This document shows positions 42,923 through 51,635 of a stretch of 64,000 nucleotides of DNA, piece after piece (the stretch's first letter is position 1; each line of letters starts with the position of its first letter). The translations under genes and the position numbers were made by a program. The stretch lies in the NCBI RefSeq assembly GCF_006265095.1, contig NZ_VCNK01000030.1, positions 1 to 64,000 on the forward strand, in the 5' to 3' direction. Under the pieces are notes generated by a model that did no database searches, was not told the origin of the DNA, and saw nothing but the letters and a program-made list of their open reading frames with translations. Origin of the DNA: Phaeobacter sp. B1627. GTDB taxonomy: Bacteria; Pseudomonadota; Alphaproteobacteria; Rhodobacterales; Rhodobacteraceae.

Positions 42923-43002
42923 CCCTAGGGTGGGTGTAATCAAAACCACGAAACGAATCTGCGCTTTTGACGCGGGCACCACACGAGCAGCAGGACGAGG
43001 AT

Positions 43003-44007
43003 ATGACGGGCGCGGTGAGCGAGGCTGGCGGTTATCCGCCGGAGGGTCAGGGGGCTTATTTCCTCTGTGATATCTTCGATGCGATGCCGAAGAACGATCT
43101 CGCATCGATGGAGCATCCGCTGTTTTCGCTGGCCACCCGGCCCGACCGGCGCATTCTGAATTACGAACACAACGGGGCCGAGATCACCGTGACGCCGAGC
43201 GTCAAGGGGCTGGCGACGATCCACGACAAGGACATCCTGATCTTTTGCGTCAGCCAGCTGATGGCCGCCCTGAACGCGGGCCGTCAGGTGAGCCGCACGC
43301 TGCATCTCACTGCGCATGACCTGCTTGTGGCCTGCAACCGGGAGACCAGCGGTGATGCCTACCGGCGCCTGCGCGAGGCGTTTGAGCGGCTGGCGGGCAC
43401 GCGCATCACCACCAATATCGTCACCGGCGGCCAGGAGATCACCTCGGGCTTTGGCCTGATCGAGAGCTGGGAGATCGTGAGGAAGGCGCGGGGGGGGCGT
43501 ATGGTTTCGGTGGCGGTGACGCTGTCGGACTGGCTCTATCGTGCGGTGCTGTCGAAATCGGTGCTGACGCTCAGCCGCGATTATTTCCGGCTTCGGAAAC
43601 CGCTGCAACGGCGCATCTATGAACTGGCCCGCAAGCACTGCGGCCGGCAGGACAGCTGGCAGATCTCGGTCGAGACCCTCTTGAAGAAATCCGGTTCCGC
43701 CTCACCCCGGCGGGTGTTTCGCAAGATGATCCGCGACATGATCGACAGCCAGCCGCTGCCGGATTATGCGCTGACGGAGATGCCGGGCGATCTGATCCGG
43801 TTCACGCAGAAACATGCGGTGGTCGAAGGCCCGCCCCCCACTGTGACAGAGGCCGCCCGGGACGAGGTCCGCCGTCTGATGCCGGGGGTTGATGTGCATG
43901 CGCTGGAGGCCGACTGGCGCGCGGTCTGGGCCAGATCCGGGGGGCCGCGTCTGCGCAAACCCGACGCGGCCTTCCTTGGCTGGGTGCGCAAACAGGCAAA
44001 GGTTTGA
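43003..44007 (+). CDS. repA: Plasmid replication initiator RepA (PF10134 type)
   Basis: I take the ATG at 43003 (MTGAVSEAGGYPPEG), preceded by GACGAGG, over the TTG at 42967. The 334-residue protein has LCDIFDAMPKNDLASMEHPLFSLATRPDRR (in part), the RILNYEHNGAEITVTPSVKGLATIHDKD region, RRLREAFERLAGTRITTNI and LSRDYFRLRKPLQRRIYELARKHCG, all characteristic of the replication initiator protein A family found on Rhodobacteraceae plasmids. Two winged-helix DNA-binding units are expected. It should bind the iterons just upstream and control copy number. The gene is divergent from parA. Confidence 0.93.
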   Translation: MTGAVSEAGGYPPEGQGAYFLCDIFDAMPKNDLASMEHPLFSLATRPDRRILNYEHNGAEITVTPSVKGLATIHDKDILIFCVSQLMAALNAGRQVSRTLHLTAHDLLVACNRETSGDAYRRLREAFERLAGTRITTNIVTGGQEITSGFGLIESWEIVRKARGGRMVSVAVTLSDWLYRAVLSKSVLTLSRDYFRLRKPLQRRIYELARKHCGRQDSWQISVETLLKKSGSASPRRVFRKMIRDMIDSQPLPDYALTEMPGDLIRFTQKHAVVEGPPPTVTEAARDEVRRLMPGVDVHALEADWRAVWARSGGPRLRKPDAAFLGWVRKQAKV

Positions 44008-44058
44008 CCACAGAGCTGATCCGCGTGCCTATCCCAAGCCTGACCAAAATTTTGATCG

Positions 44059-44985
44059 TCAAGTAGAACCGGATTGCACCGGTTCAGTAAAAACCCCTTC
44101 TCTATACAGCAGTTCGTAAGGTGTCAGACCAACAGCATCTGCGCGCATTTGCAATTCGTGTAGCTTTGCTTCGACAAGGGTGCGATACCAGTAGGCTTGC
44201 AGAAAGTGAAAAAAGAACCCGGCCTTGCCGTCGAGGAACCCACGTCCAAGGACATAGCGGTAGAAGAAGTAAAAACTTGCACGCAGAGTGGAGGGGAGCC
44301 GGGCATAAACCTGCTCCTTCAAGAACCGCTTGCGTGCCGCTTGACCAGACATGGCGACCATGCCTGTATCCTTCTCGCGGCGGCTGCGTTCAAGGATTTC
44401 GATCATGTCGTACACTTCGCGGCTGGCATAGCCATTGTGCTTGCTGATCCACCACGTGAGGTCATTCAGGTTGTGGTCCACAAGGTCTCCCTTCAGGGTG
44501 GCACTGATCGGTGCATCAAGCACGATATGCTCGTCCATCCAGCGCCGTTCGATCCGCCCCTCGCCGGTGCGCCAGACCCGCAGCATCATGGCAGGGTAAA
44601 AAAAACCGTACTGGATCGGGCGTCCCAAAAACACGATCTTGCGGCGCAGATACAATGCGTTCACGCTTGGCTGGGGCGCGATGAACCATGCGCGCAGAGC
44701 CTCTTGCAAGGCGGGTTCCAGATATTCATCGGCGTCAATCCGCATGGTCCAGTCGCTGCGGATATCGAAACTGTCCAGCCCGTGCTGAAACTGTGTCGCG
44801 TAGTTCTTCCATGGGTTCTGGATGACCTCGGCCCCCAGCGCCTGTGCCAGCTCCACGGTGCGATCCGTCGAAAAGCTGTCCACAATGCAGACTCGGTCGG
44901 TGACACCGGAAAGCGAGCGGATGCAGCGTTCGATGTGCTGCTCTTCGTTGTATGTCAGGATCAGGGCGGTAAGCATGTCGGGCAT
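44059..44985 (-). CDS. Glycosyltransferase family 2 (WaaE/KdtX-like)
   Basis: A 308-residue GT-A enzyme with TALILTYNEEQHIERCIRSL, VCIVDSFSTDRTVELAQALGA and WTMRIDADEYLEPALQEAL, where the DAD metal site lies near residue 85. NHEE-like TYNEEQHIERC starts are typical of the WaaE/KdtX branch. The basic C-terminal 80 residues include aromatic amphipathic segments (FYFFYRYVLGRGFLDG) that may contact the membrane. It is coupled to the upstream acetyltransferase gene by a TAATG overlap. Confidence 0.9.
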   Translation of the reverse strand: MPDMLTALILTYNEEQHIERCIRSLSGVTDRVCIVDSFSTDRTVELAQALGAEVIQNPWKNYATQFQHGLDSFDIRSDWTMRIDADEYLEPALQEALRAWFIAPQPSVNALYLRRKIVFLGRPIQYGFFYPAMMLRVWRTGEGRIERRWMDEHIVLDAPISATLKGDLVDHNLNDLTWWISKHNGYASREVYDMIEILERSRREKDTGMVAMSGQAARKRFLKEQVYARLPSTLRASFYFFYRYVLGRGFLDGKAGFFFHFLQAYWYRTLVEAKLHELQMRADAVGLTPYELLYREGVFTEPVQSGST

Positions 44986-45560
44986 TATCTGGTCCTTTGA
45001 AACTGCTGGCGGGCCTTGACCGCTGTGGCTGGGTTGCCGCGATAGACGGTCCAGTCATCTAGGTCGATGAACGTGGCGGCGCGCGCGGCCAAAACGGCGC
45101 CCGCACCGACTTTTACCCCGGGGCCGACGAAGGTTTCTGCGCAAATCCACGCATCATCGCCGATTTCTATTGGTCGGACGCGCAGCTGGAAGCGGGCGTC
45201 GAGGATGTCATGGGTTCCGCAGCACAGGTGCGCGCGTTGCGACACGACAACGTGGCAGCCGATCCGGATTGGCGCCATGCAGTAGCATTGAACCCCGGGG
45301 CCGAGGGTTGAATGAGGGGCCATCGTCAGGTTCCGTGGCAGCCAGATGCGGGCGCTGCCGTAGACGTTCGCGGTGGAGGCAAGCTGGGCGCCGAAGCGGC
45401 GCAAGATCCACAGGCGCCATCGCCGAAGCGGCGGTGGGGTCCAGGATGCGAGCAGCAGCCACACAAAAGCGAACGCCGCCCGCTCGAGGCGATTGCGCAT
45501 GGAGAAGGTCGGGGCGCCGGCGAATGGGTCGGCTTTAGTGGCATCAAGTGGTTCGGTCAC
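44985..45560 (-). CDS. WcaF-like sugar O-acetyltransferase
   Basis: I start at the GTG at 45560 (MTEPLDATKADPF), which has AAGGAG five bases before it; the ATG at 45626 gives 22 extra residues without a ribosome site. The 191-residue protein has hexapeptide-repeat segments VYGSARIWLPRNLTMAPHSTLGPG (in part), VVSQRAHLCCGTHDI with the catalytic-type His, IEIGDDAWICAETFVGPGVKVGAGAVLAARA (in part) and NPATAVK at the end, as in colanic acid acetyltransferase WcaF. It acetylates a sugar of the repeat unit. Confidence 0.88.
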   Translation of the reverse strand: MTEPLDATKADPFAGAPTFSMRNRLERAAFAFVWLLLASWTPPPLRRWRLWILRRFGAQLASTANVYGSARIWLPRNLTMAPHSTLGPGVQCYCMAPIRIGCHVVVSQRAHLCCGTHDILDARFQLRVRPIEIGDDAWICAETFVGPGVKVGAGAVLAARAATFIDLDDWTVYRGNPATAVKARQQFQRTR

Positions 45561-45751
45561 AGACACTCCTTCTTGGCCACTGCGGCCTTGAAAGTCAGGT
45601 AGGGGAGACTTGTGCATCCTGCGCATGCCGACGGTACAAAAGTTTCGGCCCTTCTATGAAATTTCATGGCGTACTTGTCTCATGGTTCCTGAATAAGGTC
45701 TGCGAGGTCGGACAGCGAGCGGATATAGCTAACACTATGGAACTCGCAGAG

Positions 45752-46936
45752 CTAAAGAGTTGGAGAGGATCGCGTGCTGATGCTCTCAAGCACTTCTTTG
45801 AGGGCAACAGACGCGGCCTCGGCGGAGAATTGTCGTGTGTGGCACGCTTTAGCGGCGATGCGCATCTCGGCTTTGCGCTCATCAGCCAAGTCTACCCACT
45901 TTTGCAGCGCGCGGGTGAAATCGACCACATTGTCGCCGCTAATGAACCCGGCGTCCGCAACTTTGATCTCTCTCCAGATATTCACTTTGTCCGTGGTAAT
46001 CACGGGCGTGCCGCAGCCCAAGGCCTCAGCGACAGCGATGCCAAAATTTTCCTGATGCGACGGGAGTGCGAAAGCCTCGGCGCCAAGATATGCTCCCCAT
46101 TTTGGAGTACCGGTCACAATGCCTGGAAAGTGGACTCGTTCAGTAAGGCCCAAAGTCTGGACTTCCGCTTGCATAGAATCCATCAGCCTCGCCTCGCCGG
46201 GGCCGGCGACGACGAGATGCAGCTTTGGACGAGACGCGGTAATCTGAGCAAAGGCCTTCAGCAGAATATCAACACCCTTCTTGGGGTGGATGCGCGATAG
46301 GTACAGAAGGTAAGGCGCTGACCCCAGATCGGGGCAAAACGCCCGAAACTCTTTCTCCGCAACAGTATGATCTGAAACGTCCGGAACAGCAGATCCGTAA
46401 GCGACGACTTGGCCTTGATAGGTTATTCTTGGGAAAGCCTCCTTGGCCAACCGCATTTCCTCGGCGGATGTAAAAAGGACCTTCTGTGCTTTTGTTAGGA
46501 CGCGTCCCTGCAATGCCCACAAAAAGAGCTGCTTTGCAAAGTGCTTCACCGGGTAAGCCGTTTTGAACCATGGATCCATCATGCCGTGGGTAAAGACGAC
46601 ATAGGGAAGGCCGGTCCTGACAAGAGCGCGGCCGCCGCCCACCGCCGCGTGGTTCCACATTCCATGCACCACCGCCGCATCGTATTCTTGCGCATGCCCG
46701 GAAATCCAGCGGCCGAGACCTGAAGAATAACCGTACCGTTCAGTGATCCGACCCATCGCATGAACCTTCGTGGGGAAAGCCGTTACATGTGGACTGTCTG
46801 GTGAATCCACCGACAGGACTTCTGTTTCAATGCCCAGGTCCCGATGGCGTAGAGCCGACTGCCGCATTCCCTCGACAGGCCCGCCATGTGCAGGGTCGAC
46901 GCTGGAAATGATCCGTAAAATCTTCACGTATTCCAA
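45752..46936 (-). CDS. Glycosyltransferase family 4
   Basis: A 394-residue GT-B enzyme. N-terminal ILRIISSVDPAHGGPVEGMRQSA has the GGP acceptor loop. The donor half has LLYLSRIHPKKGVDILLKAFAQI, LHLVVAGPGE and LPSHQENFGIAVAEALGCGTPVI, with the EX7E motif in ENFGIAVAE. It probably belongs to the same operon as the wzx-wzy cluster, now separated from it by an IS5-type insertion. Sugar specificity unknown. Confidence 0.9.
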   Translation of the reverse strand: MEYVKILRIISSVDPAHGGPVEGMRQSALRHRDLGIETEVLSVDSPDSPHVTAFPTKVHAMGRITERYGYSSGLGRWISGHAQEYDAAVVHGMWNHAAVGGGRALVRTGLPYVVFTHGMMDPWFKTAYPVKHFAKQLFLWALQGRVLTKAQKVLFTSAEEMRLAKEAFPRITYQGQVVAYGSAVPDVSDHTVAEKEFRAFCPDLGSAPYLLYLSRIHPKKGVDILLKAFAQITASRPKLHLVVAGPGEARLMDSMQAEVQTLGLTERVHFPGIVTGTPKWGAYLGAEAFALPSHQENFGIAVAEALGCGTPVITTDKVNIWREIKVADAGFISGDNVVDFTRALQKWVDLADERKAEMRIAAKACHTRQFSAEAASVALKEVLESISTRSSPTL

Positions 46937-47274
46937 CTTTCTATTTAATGGTCAGGGAAACACCAAATCTGCCCGCAGCATGAATTTGGCGTTGGTCATG
47001 AAAATGACAAAATTATTAATGTGATGACAGTTTTATGTGTCCCCCTCAGTGGAAACGAAAAACCCTAGGCGTACGAAGGAAAACAATTTGCACCACAAAG
47101 ACACCCCCGAAAATATTGAGCTTAAACGTAAAATGCAAGTCCTTTTGTATAGCACTCTGTCAAGGATGGTATTTATTGTGCAGCAGCTAAACGGTCGGGC
47201 GTTCTAAATTGGACATTCTATTCGCAATTAGGGGAAGCAGTGCTTCTGCTTGGGCGTTGTATAGTGAAAGATTA
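46937..47274. other. AT-rich intergenic region left of the IS5 element
   Basis: This 340-bp stretch has visibly lower GC than its surroundings. It should include the promoter of the GT4 gene. On the minus strand 47271-47187 encodes NLSLYNAQAEALLPLIANRM and a few more residues to a stop, which may be the displaced last codons of the wzy gene. A 56-codon plus-strand frame (47037-47207, GTG start) is possible but unsupported. Confidence 0.45.
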
Positions 47275-48150
47275 GGGTCAGGACCCATTGATTTCCGCGT
47301 AGGCGCGCGATTCACGGCTTCGAAAATGGAGCGGTGAACATGTCTGATCTTTCCTGGCTGACAGATGCGCAGATGGCGCGCCTTGAGCCCTTCTTTCCGA
47401 AGTCCCACGGCAAGCCCCGCCTCGATGATCGGCGGGTGTTGAGCGGGATTATCTTCATCAATCGTAATGGCTTAAGGTGGCGTGATGCGCCCGCCGCCTA
47501 CGGGCCGCACAAGACACTCTACAATCGTTGGAAGCTGTGGAGCGACAAGGGTGTCTTCGCCCGGATGATGGCGGGACTGGCGGCCGAGCATACCGAAGAG
47601 AAGACCGTGATGATCGATGTAACCTACCTGAAGGCACACCGAACAGCGACCAGCATGGGCGCGAAAAAAGGGGGCGCGGACGCCTGATTGGTCGGAGATT
47701 GAAGGATCAGGATTTGATCCGGGGGATCCAATCCCCCGAAAACGGGCGGCATGAACACCAAGCTGCACGCCATCTGCGACAGTCAGGGCCGACCGCTCAA
47801 CCTCTTCGTCACGGCAGGACAAGTCAGCGATTACATAGGTGCCCGCGCGTTGTTGGGCAGTTTGCCAAAGGTGGAATGGCTGCTGGGAGACCGAGGATAT
47901 GATGCTGACTGGTTCAGAGAAGCGTTGAAAGACAAAGGGATACGCGCCTGCATCCCAGGCCGGAAACAGCGCAGGAAAGCCGTGAATTACGATAAGCGCA
48001 GATACAAACGGCGGAACCGGATCGAAATCATGTTCGGCAGGCTCAAGGACTGGCGGCGTGTCGCAACCCGATACGACCGCTGCCCCAAGGTGTTCCTCTC
48101 AGCCATCGCACTCGCGGCAACTGTCATCTATTGGCTATGAGTCCTGACCC
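47275..48150 (+). mobile_element. IS5-family insertion sequence
   Basis: The ends are GGGTCAGGACCCAT (47275-47288) and ATGAGTCCTGACCC (48137-48150), an inverted repeat with one mismatch. The 876-bp length and the two-part transposase fit the IS427-type group of IS5. I do not see a clear target-site duplication (TTA on the left, GAG on the right). It lies inside the 3' end of wzy. Confidence 0.85.
47334..48140 (+). pseudogene. IS5-family transposase in two frames, interrupted by a 44-nt insertion
   Basis: The first part (47334-47687) has the N-terminal DDE half: LTDAQMARLEPFFPKS, GIIFINRNGLRWRDAP and VMIDVTYLKAHRTATSMG (the catalytic D near 100). The second part (from 47751) has MNTKLHAICDSQGRPLNLFV, LLGDRGYDADWFRE and YKRRNRIEIMFGRLKDWRR with the final E. 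The usual fusion via a slippery A6G5 (about 47664-47674) would join them, but 44 extra bases (47696-47739) holding two hairpins lie between, which breaks the downstream frame. The element is probably inactive unless recoding occurs twice. Confidence 0.75.
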
Positions 48151-49495
48151 GAGGGGAAGATGTTGTCGAACGTCGAGATATTCCGAATCGTGCAATAATC
48201 CAGTTGATCGAAACTGCAACGACAATGAACGGAAGCATTGGCATCAAGGACAATAGGGATTCGAAGAAGCTGGGTGGTACCTTTGATATTGAATTGGCGA
48301 CAAAAACCTGAAGATAGAGCACCTGCAATATAAGACCTCCGGCGCCAAGCCACCGGGCAAAGAACACAAACAAAATGCCTGTGGCCATACCGTTCAAAAC
48401 AACGCCAGCCCAGCTGAATTCACGATAGGCAACAATTCCACCGAACGCGCTTAAACTTCCGGTGCTAGCACCTAATATATGTTGCCAAGAGTATATTGAC
48501 AGCTCTCCCGAAGGAAATCCGTTTGTGCTAAGTGGATAAGGTTTGAACCCTCCTGGGAAAAATGCTCTCGGAATGGCGTTCAAGAGCACGGAGGTATAAT
48601 ATATGGGCCCTGGTAACGGATCTGCGTCAATTTGTGGTTTCATTCTTACAGCGACATAAATGAGATCGCCCCGATCAATTATGGATTGAAATATAGATGA
48701 AAATGCATCGTCGCCATAACTGAATTCCATCAACGCATGCTGAGCGGTTTCATTTTCTTTGTCTGCCAGACTTTCACGGATAAAAACGGCGATTGGGCTA
48801 ACCAGAAGTAAGACTAAAACCGTGACGCCCAACATGGATACAGCGCGTTTCGACTGTCCCGACAGAGAAAGAGCCGCTGCCAGCATTGCAAGAGGGGTGA
48901 GGAGCGCCAACCGTTGCCCGACCAGAAGTAGCATGAGCAGACAGAAACCGAACATTGCAGAGTACAAAACGAGTTCAGAACGTTTGTTGTGACTCCATGT
49001 ATGCGCAATTGCGATCGCCATCCAAGCAAGCGAGAACTTTGAAAGCAGGGAAAATATTGCGTGAAACGGCCCTCGATTGTTGAAGAAGGCTTCGAAATCG
49101 TCCGCTGAATAGCTTGTCAGGGTTTGAGTCGAGTAATAGTATATGTAAAATAAGAACGCGCCGCTCGTTGTTACCAACATGCGGCGATGTAGCAGCCGGT
49201 CCAAAGTTGGCGTCATGATCGCTACAGACTTTGGGATCGACCGTCTTCCCACCCATACGCCTATGGTGATGCAGACCGCAAACAGCAGGAACATGAAGGC
49301 GATAATCGCCACCTCATATGACCTAAATATCTGAAGGGGTGAGAGCTCTTTGAACCAGATCGGGAGGCAGTAGTATCCGATGGAAAATGTCGCGATAACT
49401 CCCAGATGGAAATCCAAGATATCTCGCGCCCGTGTCATTCTAAAAAAAAGCCAAAGACATAACAAAAATAGAAGAAAGGAAGCCAGGTATTCCAT
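48128..49495 (-). CDS. wzy: O-antigen/exopolysaccharide polymerase (Wzy-like), 3' end replaced by IS5
   Basis: A 455-residue polytopic protein with about 11-12 hydrophobic segments and a large soluble loop (about residues 230-330, ENETAQHALMEFSYGDDAFS to FPSGELSIYSWQHILG), the layout of Wzy/O-antigen polymerases. It also shows PIYYTSVLLNAIPRAFFPGG in that loop, typical of an oligosaccharide repeat unit polymerase subgroup. The last six residues (VRTHSQ) are encoded by the inverted repeat of the IS5 element, so the native C-terminus is lost, but only the cytoplasmic tail seems affected. GT2 gene starts 5 bp upstream. Confidence 0.8.
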   Translation of the reverse strand: MEYLASFLLFLLCLWLFFRMTRARDILDFHLGVIATFSIGYYCLPIWFKELSPLQIFRSYEVAIIAFMFLLFAVCITIGVWVGRRSIPKSVAIMTPTLDRLLHRRMLVTTSGAFLFYIYYYSTQTLTSYSADDFEAFFNNRGPFHAIFSLLSKFSLAWMAIAIAHTWSHNKRSELVLYSAMFGFCLLMLLLVGQRLALLTPLAMLAAALSLSGQSKRAVSMLGVTVLVLLLVSPIAVFIRESLADKENETAQHALMEFSYGDDAFSSIFQSIIDRGDLIYVAVRMKPQIDADPLPGPIYYTSVLLNAIPRAFFPGGFKPYPLSTNGFPSGELSIYSWQHILGASTGSLSAFGGIVAYREFSWAGVVLNGMATGILFVFFARWLGAGGLILQVLYLQVFVANSISKVPPSFFESLLSLMPMLPFIVVAVSINWIIARFGISRRSTTSSPRVRTHSQ

Positions 49496-49500
49496 GCTGC

Positions 49501-50520
49501 TCAGCTAACCTTTTGGGATCGGGGTTGCTGCAAGCCCTGTGCCCCCAACAATTTTCCTATCAGATCGGCCGAGAGTTCATTGATGATGGTCCGAGTGCCC
49601 ATCACACTCCCATTTGGTAGTGCGCGCCTGCCGTGCCGCAAGAGTGCTGCAATCCCGGCGATGCACCCCTTGATCCGACTTCCGTTTCGGAACTCATCTC
49701 TTGCCGCACGAAACGCGACGGCGGCGTCTAAAACCTCGGTTTCCATTCTTGTGCGAACCGTCTTTGCCGTCGCCTGAAATGTCTCTGGTTGATCCTGGAA
49801 CAGGTCGACTTTGGATCCGCGGTAGACGAGATAGTTCAACGCTGCCATCGCGCTGGACACTGCTTGCTCGGCTCCCTTTTCACGCGATATTCCAGTGGCG
49901 TGAATGCGGTAGGATAACAAAGCTTGGTTTAGGCGGCTGAAGCGATAGCTGTCGCTTGCGCGAAGCCAAAAATCGCGATCTTCAGCGCTCTTGAAGTCTC
50001 GATAGCCCCCCAGCGTTTCAAAAACCTCGCGGCGCATCATGACGGAAGGGTGGATGATCGGCTTCATCCGGCGTTGATACAGCAGTCCCTCGACCAGAGC
50101 TTCAGCGGTACAGTTCGGCTCGACCTGTTTGCCGGTCACGTTTCCCTCTCCGTCGATGATCGTCACGTTACTGCAGACCAGCCCTATGTCGGGCCGCTCG
50201 TCCAGGTGCGTGACCTGCAGGGCTAGGCGCTCGGGGTGCGCGATGTCGTCGGCGTCCATCCGTGCCAAGTATTCTCCCTTGGCGTGTGACATGCCCAAAT
50301 TCAACGCGGCGACAAGGCCGCCGTGCGGTGCACGGATGAGATGAATGCGGGGATCCGCCATGCGCTCGATCAGCTCGGGGCTCCCATCCTCACTGCCATC
50401 GTCGACAACTATGAATTCAAAATCAGTAAAGGTCTGCGTCAAGATGCTCTTGGCCGCCGCGTGAAGGTGGATGCCGACATTATAAACCGGCATCAGGACA
50501 GTGACCTTTGGGTTGTTCAT
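49501..50520 (-). CDS. Glycosyltransferase family 2
   Basis: A 339-residue GT-A enzyme: VTVLMPVYNVGIHLHAAAKSIL, FIVVDDGSEDGS, and MSHAKGEYLARMDADDIAHPERL with the DADD metal site at about 95. RDFKSAEDRDFWLRASD gives the ED acid-base region. It lies between the acyltransferase 3 gene, whose stop overlaps its start (ATGA at 50517-50520), and wzy, within a coupled six-gene unit. Confidence 0.92.
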   Translation of the reverse strand: MNNPKVTVLMPVYNVGIHLHAAAKSILTQTFTDFEFIVVDDGSEDGSPELIERMADPRIHLIRAPHGGLVAALNLGMSHAKGEYLARMDADDIAHPERLALQVTHLDERPDIGLVCSNVTIIDGEGNVTGKQVEPNCTAEALVEGLLYQRRMKPIIHPSVMMRREVFETLGGYRDFKSAEDRDFWLRASDSYRFSRLNQALLSYRIHATGISREKGAEQAVSSAMAALNYLVYRGSKVDLFQDQPETFQATAKTVRTRMETEVLDAAVAFRAARDEFRNGSRIKGCIAGIAALLRHGRRALPNGSVMGTRTIINELSADLIGKLLGAQGLQQPRSQKVS

Positions 50521-51635
50521 CGGGAGTCCTCCGGTGAGGGTTGTTTGTCACGGGGCCAGATAGCAGCCTTCCTTGCGCCCCATGCCAACAGTACAGAGAC
50601 CAGTGCGACTGCTAGCCCCGATGTTGCTACATAGAGTGCAAATTCCTGGCCCTGTCCAGCATGTCCCTGAAAGCCCAATACATAAGTGGAAACAAGCACA
50701 GGGTGATGAATCGCATATATTGTATAGCTCTCATTCGAGAGTCGGCGTAGCCAGAGAGGTGTGCTCCAGCTGGGCAAGCTGACGTGCGGAAGAGCGCCAC
50801 CGGCTAGGAGCATGCCAACCGGAATGCTGGCCACCGCTGCCATCAGCGGGGGCAGGAGGTTGGAGAGAACAAATAACACGCCCGCTGCAATCAGGCACAG
50901 ACGGGAGACCTTCGAATGTCGGCCCCCAAGGCCACGTGTGAGCCCTCCAGCGAGCCACGCGATGAACAGCACAGCCCATTCGGCCCGCACCAGCGACATC
51001 AGCACCAAAGCAGCAACGAGACCGATCACGGCCTTCGGTCCGATGCGCGCGAATGCCCAGCAGAAAATCCAACCCAGGATATAGTATTGGACAATATAAC
51101 CTAGCGTCCAAAGGGGGCCGTTGGATCCAAAGCTGTCTACGAAAATGGGCTGAAAGAAGAGCAGATTTCCAAAGAAGTTCTGGAGAGTGAACGTGGAGAC
51201 CAGGTCGTATGCATAGCCTTGGCGGTACAGGGCTTCAGCGCCAGGTGCCAACCGCGATAGCGCGTCAATACCAGCCGTCAGGAGAATGGCCCCTATTGCA
51301 ATTGGCGCAATGCGGAGCATCCGTCTCTTGAAGAAGTCCCGAGCGGCAGGAACGCGCCCTTGTTGCATATGTTCAATAAGCGGACCGGCTACCATAAAGC
51401 CGCTCAAGAATACAAACAGAAAAGCAGCCTGAGGTCCGAACCGCCAAGCAAGACGAAACATCACCTCGGGCCATGTCTGCTCCAGATCATTGAAGAGCTG
51501 GGACATGTTGGGCAGTGCTATGTGCGCCATATGGCCCAAAATGACCTGAAGAAGCAGAAACATCCGCAGGATGTCGTGTGCTCTCGATTCCATCAGGCCC
51601 AATTGCCGAGATCTCCAAACCCCATTATTATTCAA
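50517..51635 (-). CDS. Acyltransferase 3 family membrane protein (OafA/NodX-like)
   Basis: A 372-residue membrane protein with about ten hydrophobic segments and AT3 hallmarks: MFLLLQVILGHMAHIALP with the conserved H (ILGHM), FLFVFLSGFMVAGPL and FKRRMLRIAPIAIGAILL with the R-R pattern. It probably O-acylates the repeat unit from cytoplasmic acyl-CoA. Both ends overlap neighbours by ATGA. Confidence 0.87.
   Translation of the reverse strand: MNNNGVWRSRQLGLMESRAHDILRMFLLLQVILGHMAHIALPNMSQLFNDLEQTWPEVMFRLAWRFGPQAAFLFVFLSGFMVAGPLIEHMQQGRVPAARDFFKRRMLRIAPIAIGAILLTAGIDALSRLAPGAEALYRQGYAYDLVSTFTLQNFFGNLLFFQPIFVDSFGSNGPLWTLGYIVQYYILGWIFCWAFARIGPKAVIGLVAALVLMSLVRAEWAVLFIAWLAGGLTRGLGGRHSKVSRLCLIAAGVLFVLSNLLPPLMAAVASIPVGMLLAGGALPHVSLPSWSTPLWLRRLSNESYTIYAIHHPVLVSTYVLGFQGHAGQGQEFALYVATSGLAVALVSVLLAWGARKAAIWPRDKQPSPEDSR

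Noticed and set aside
47037-47207. 56-codon plus-strand frame with GTG start
   Set aside because: No ribosome site and AT-rich non-coding composition; noted only as a possibility.
47696-47739. tRNA remnant (T-arm-like GGGGGATCCAATCCCCC)
   Set aside because: No acceptor, D or anticodon arm can be folded with it; only the stem-loop remains.
47272-48153. Target-site duplication of the IS5 element
   Set aside because: Flanks read TTA on the left and GAG on the right; no repeat is visible, so none is claimed.
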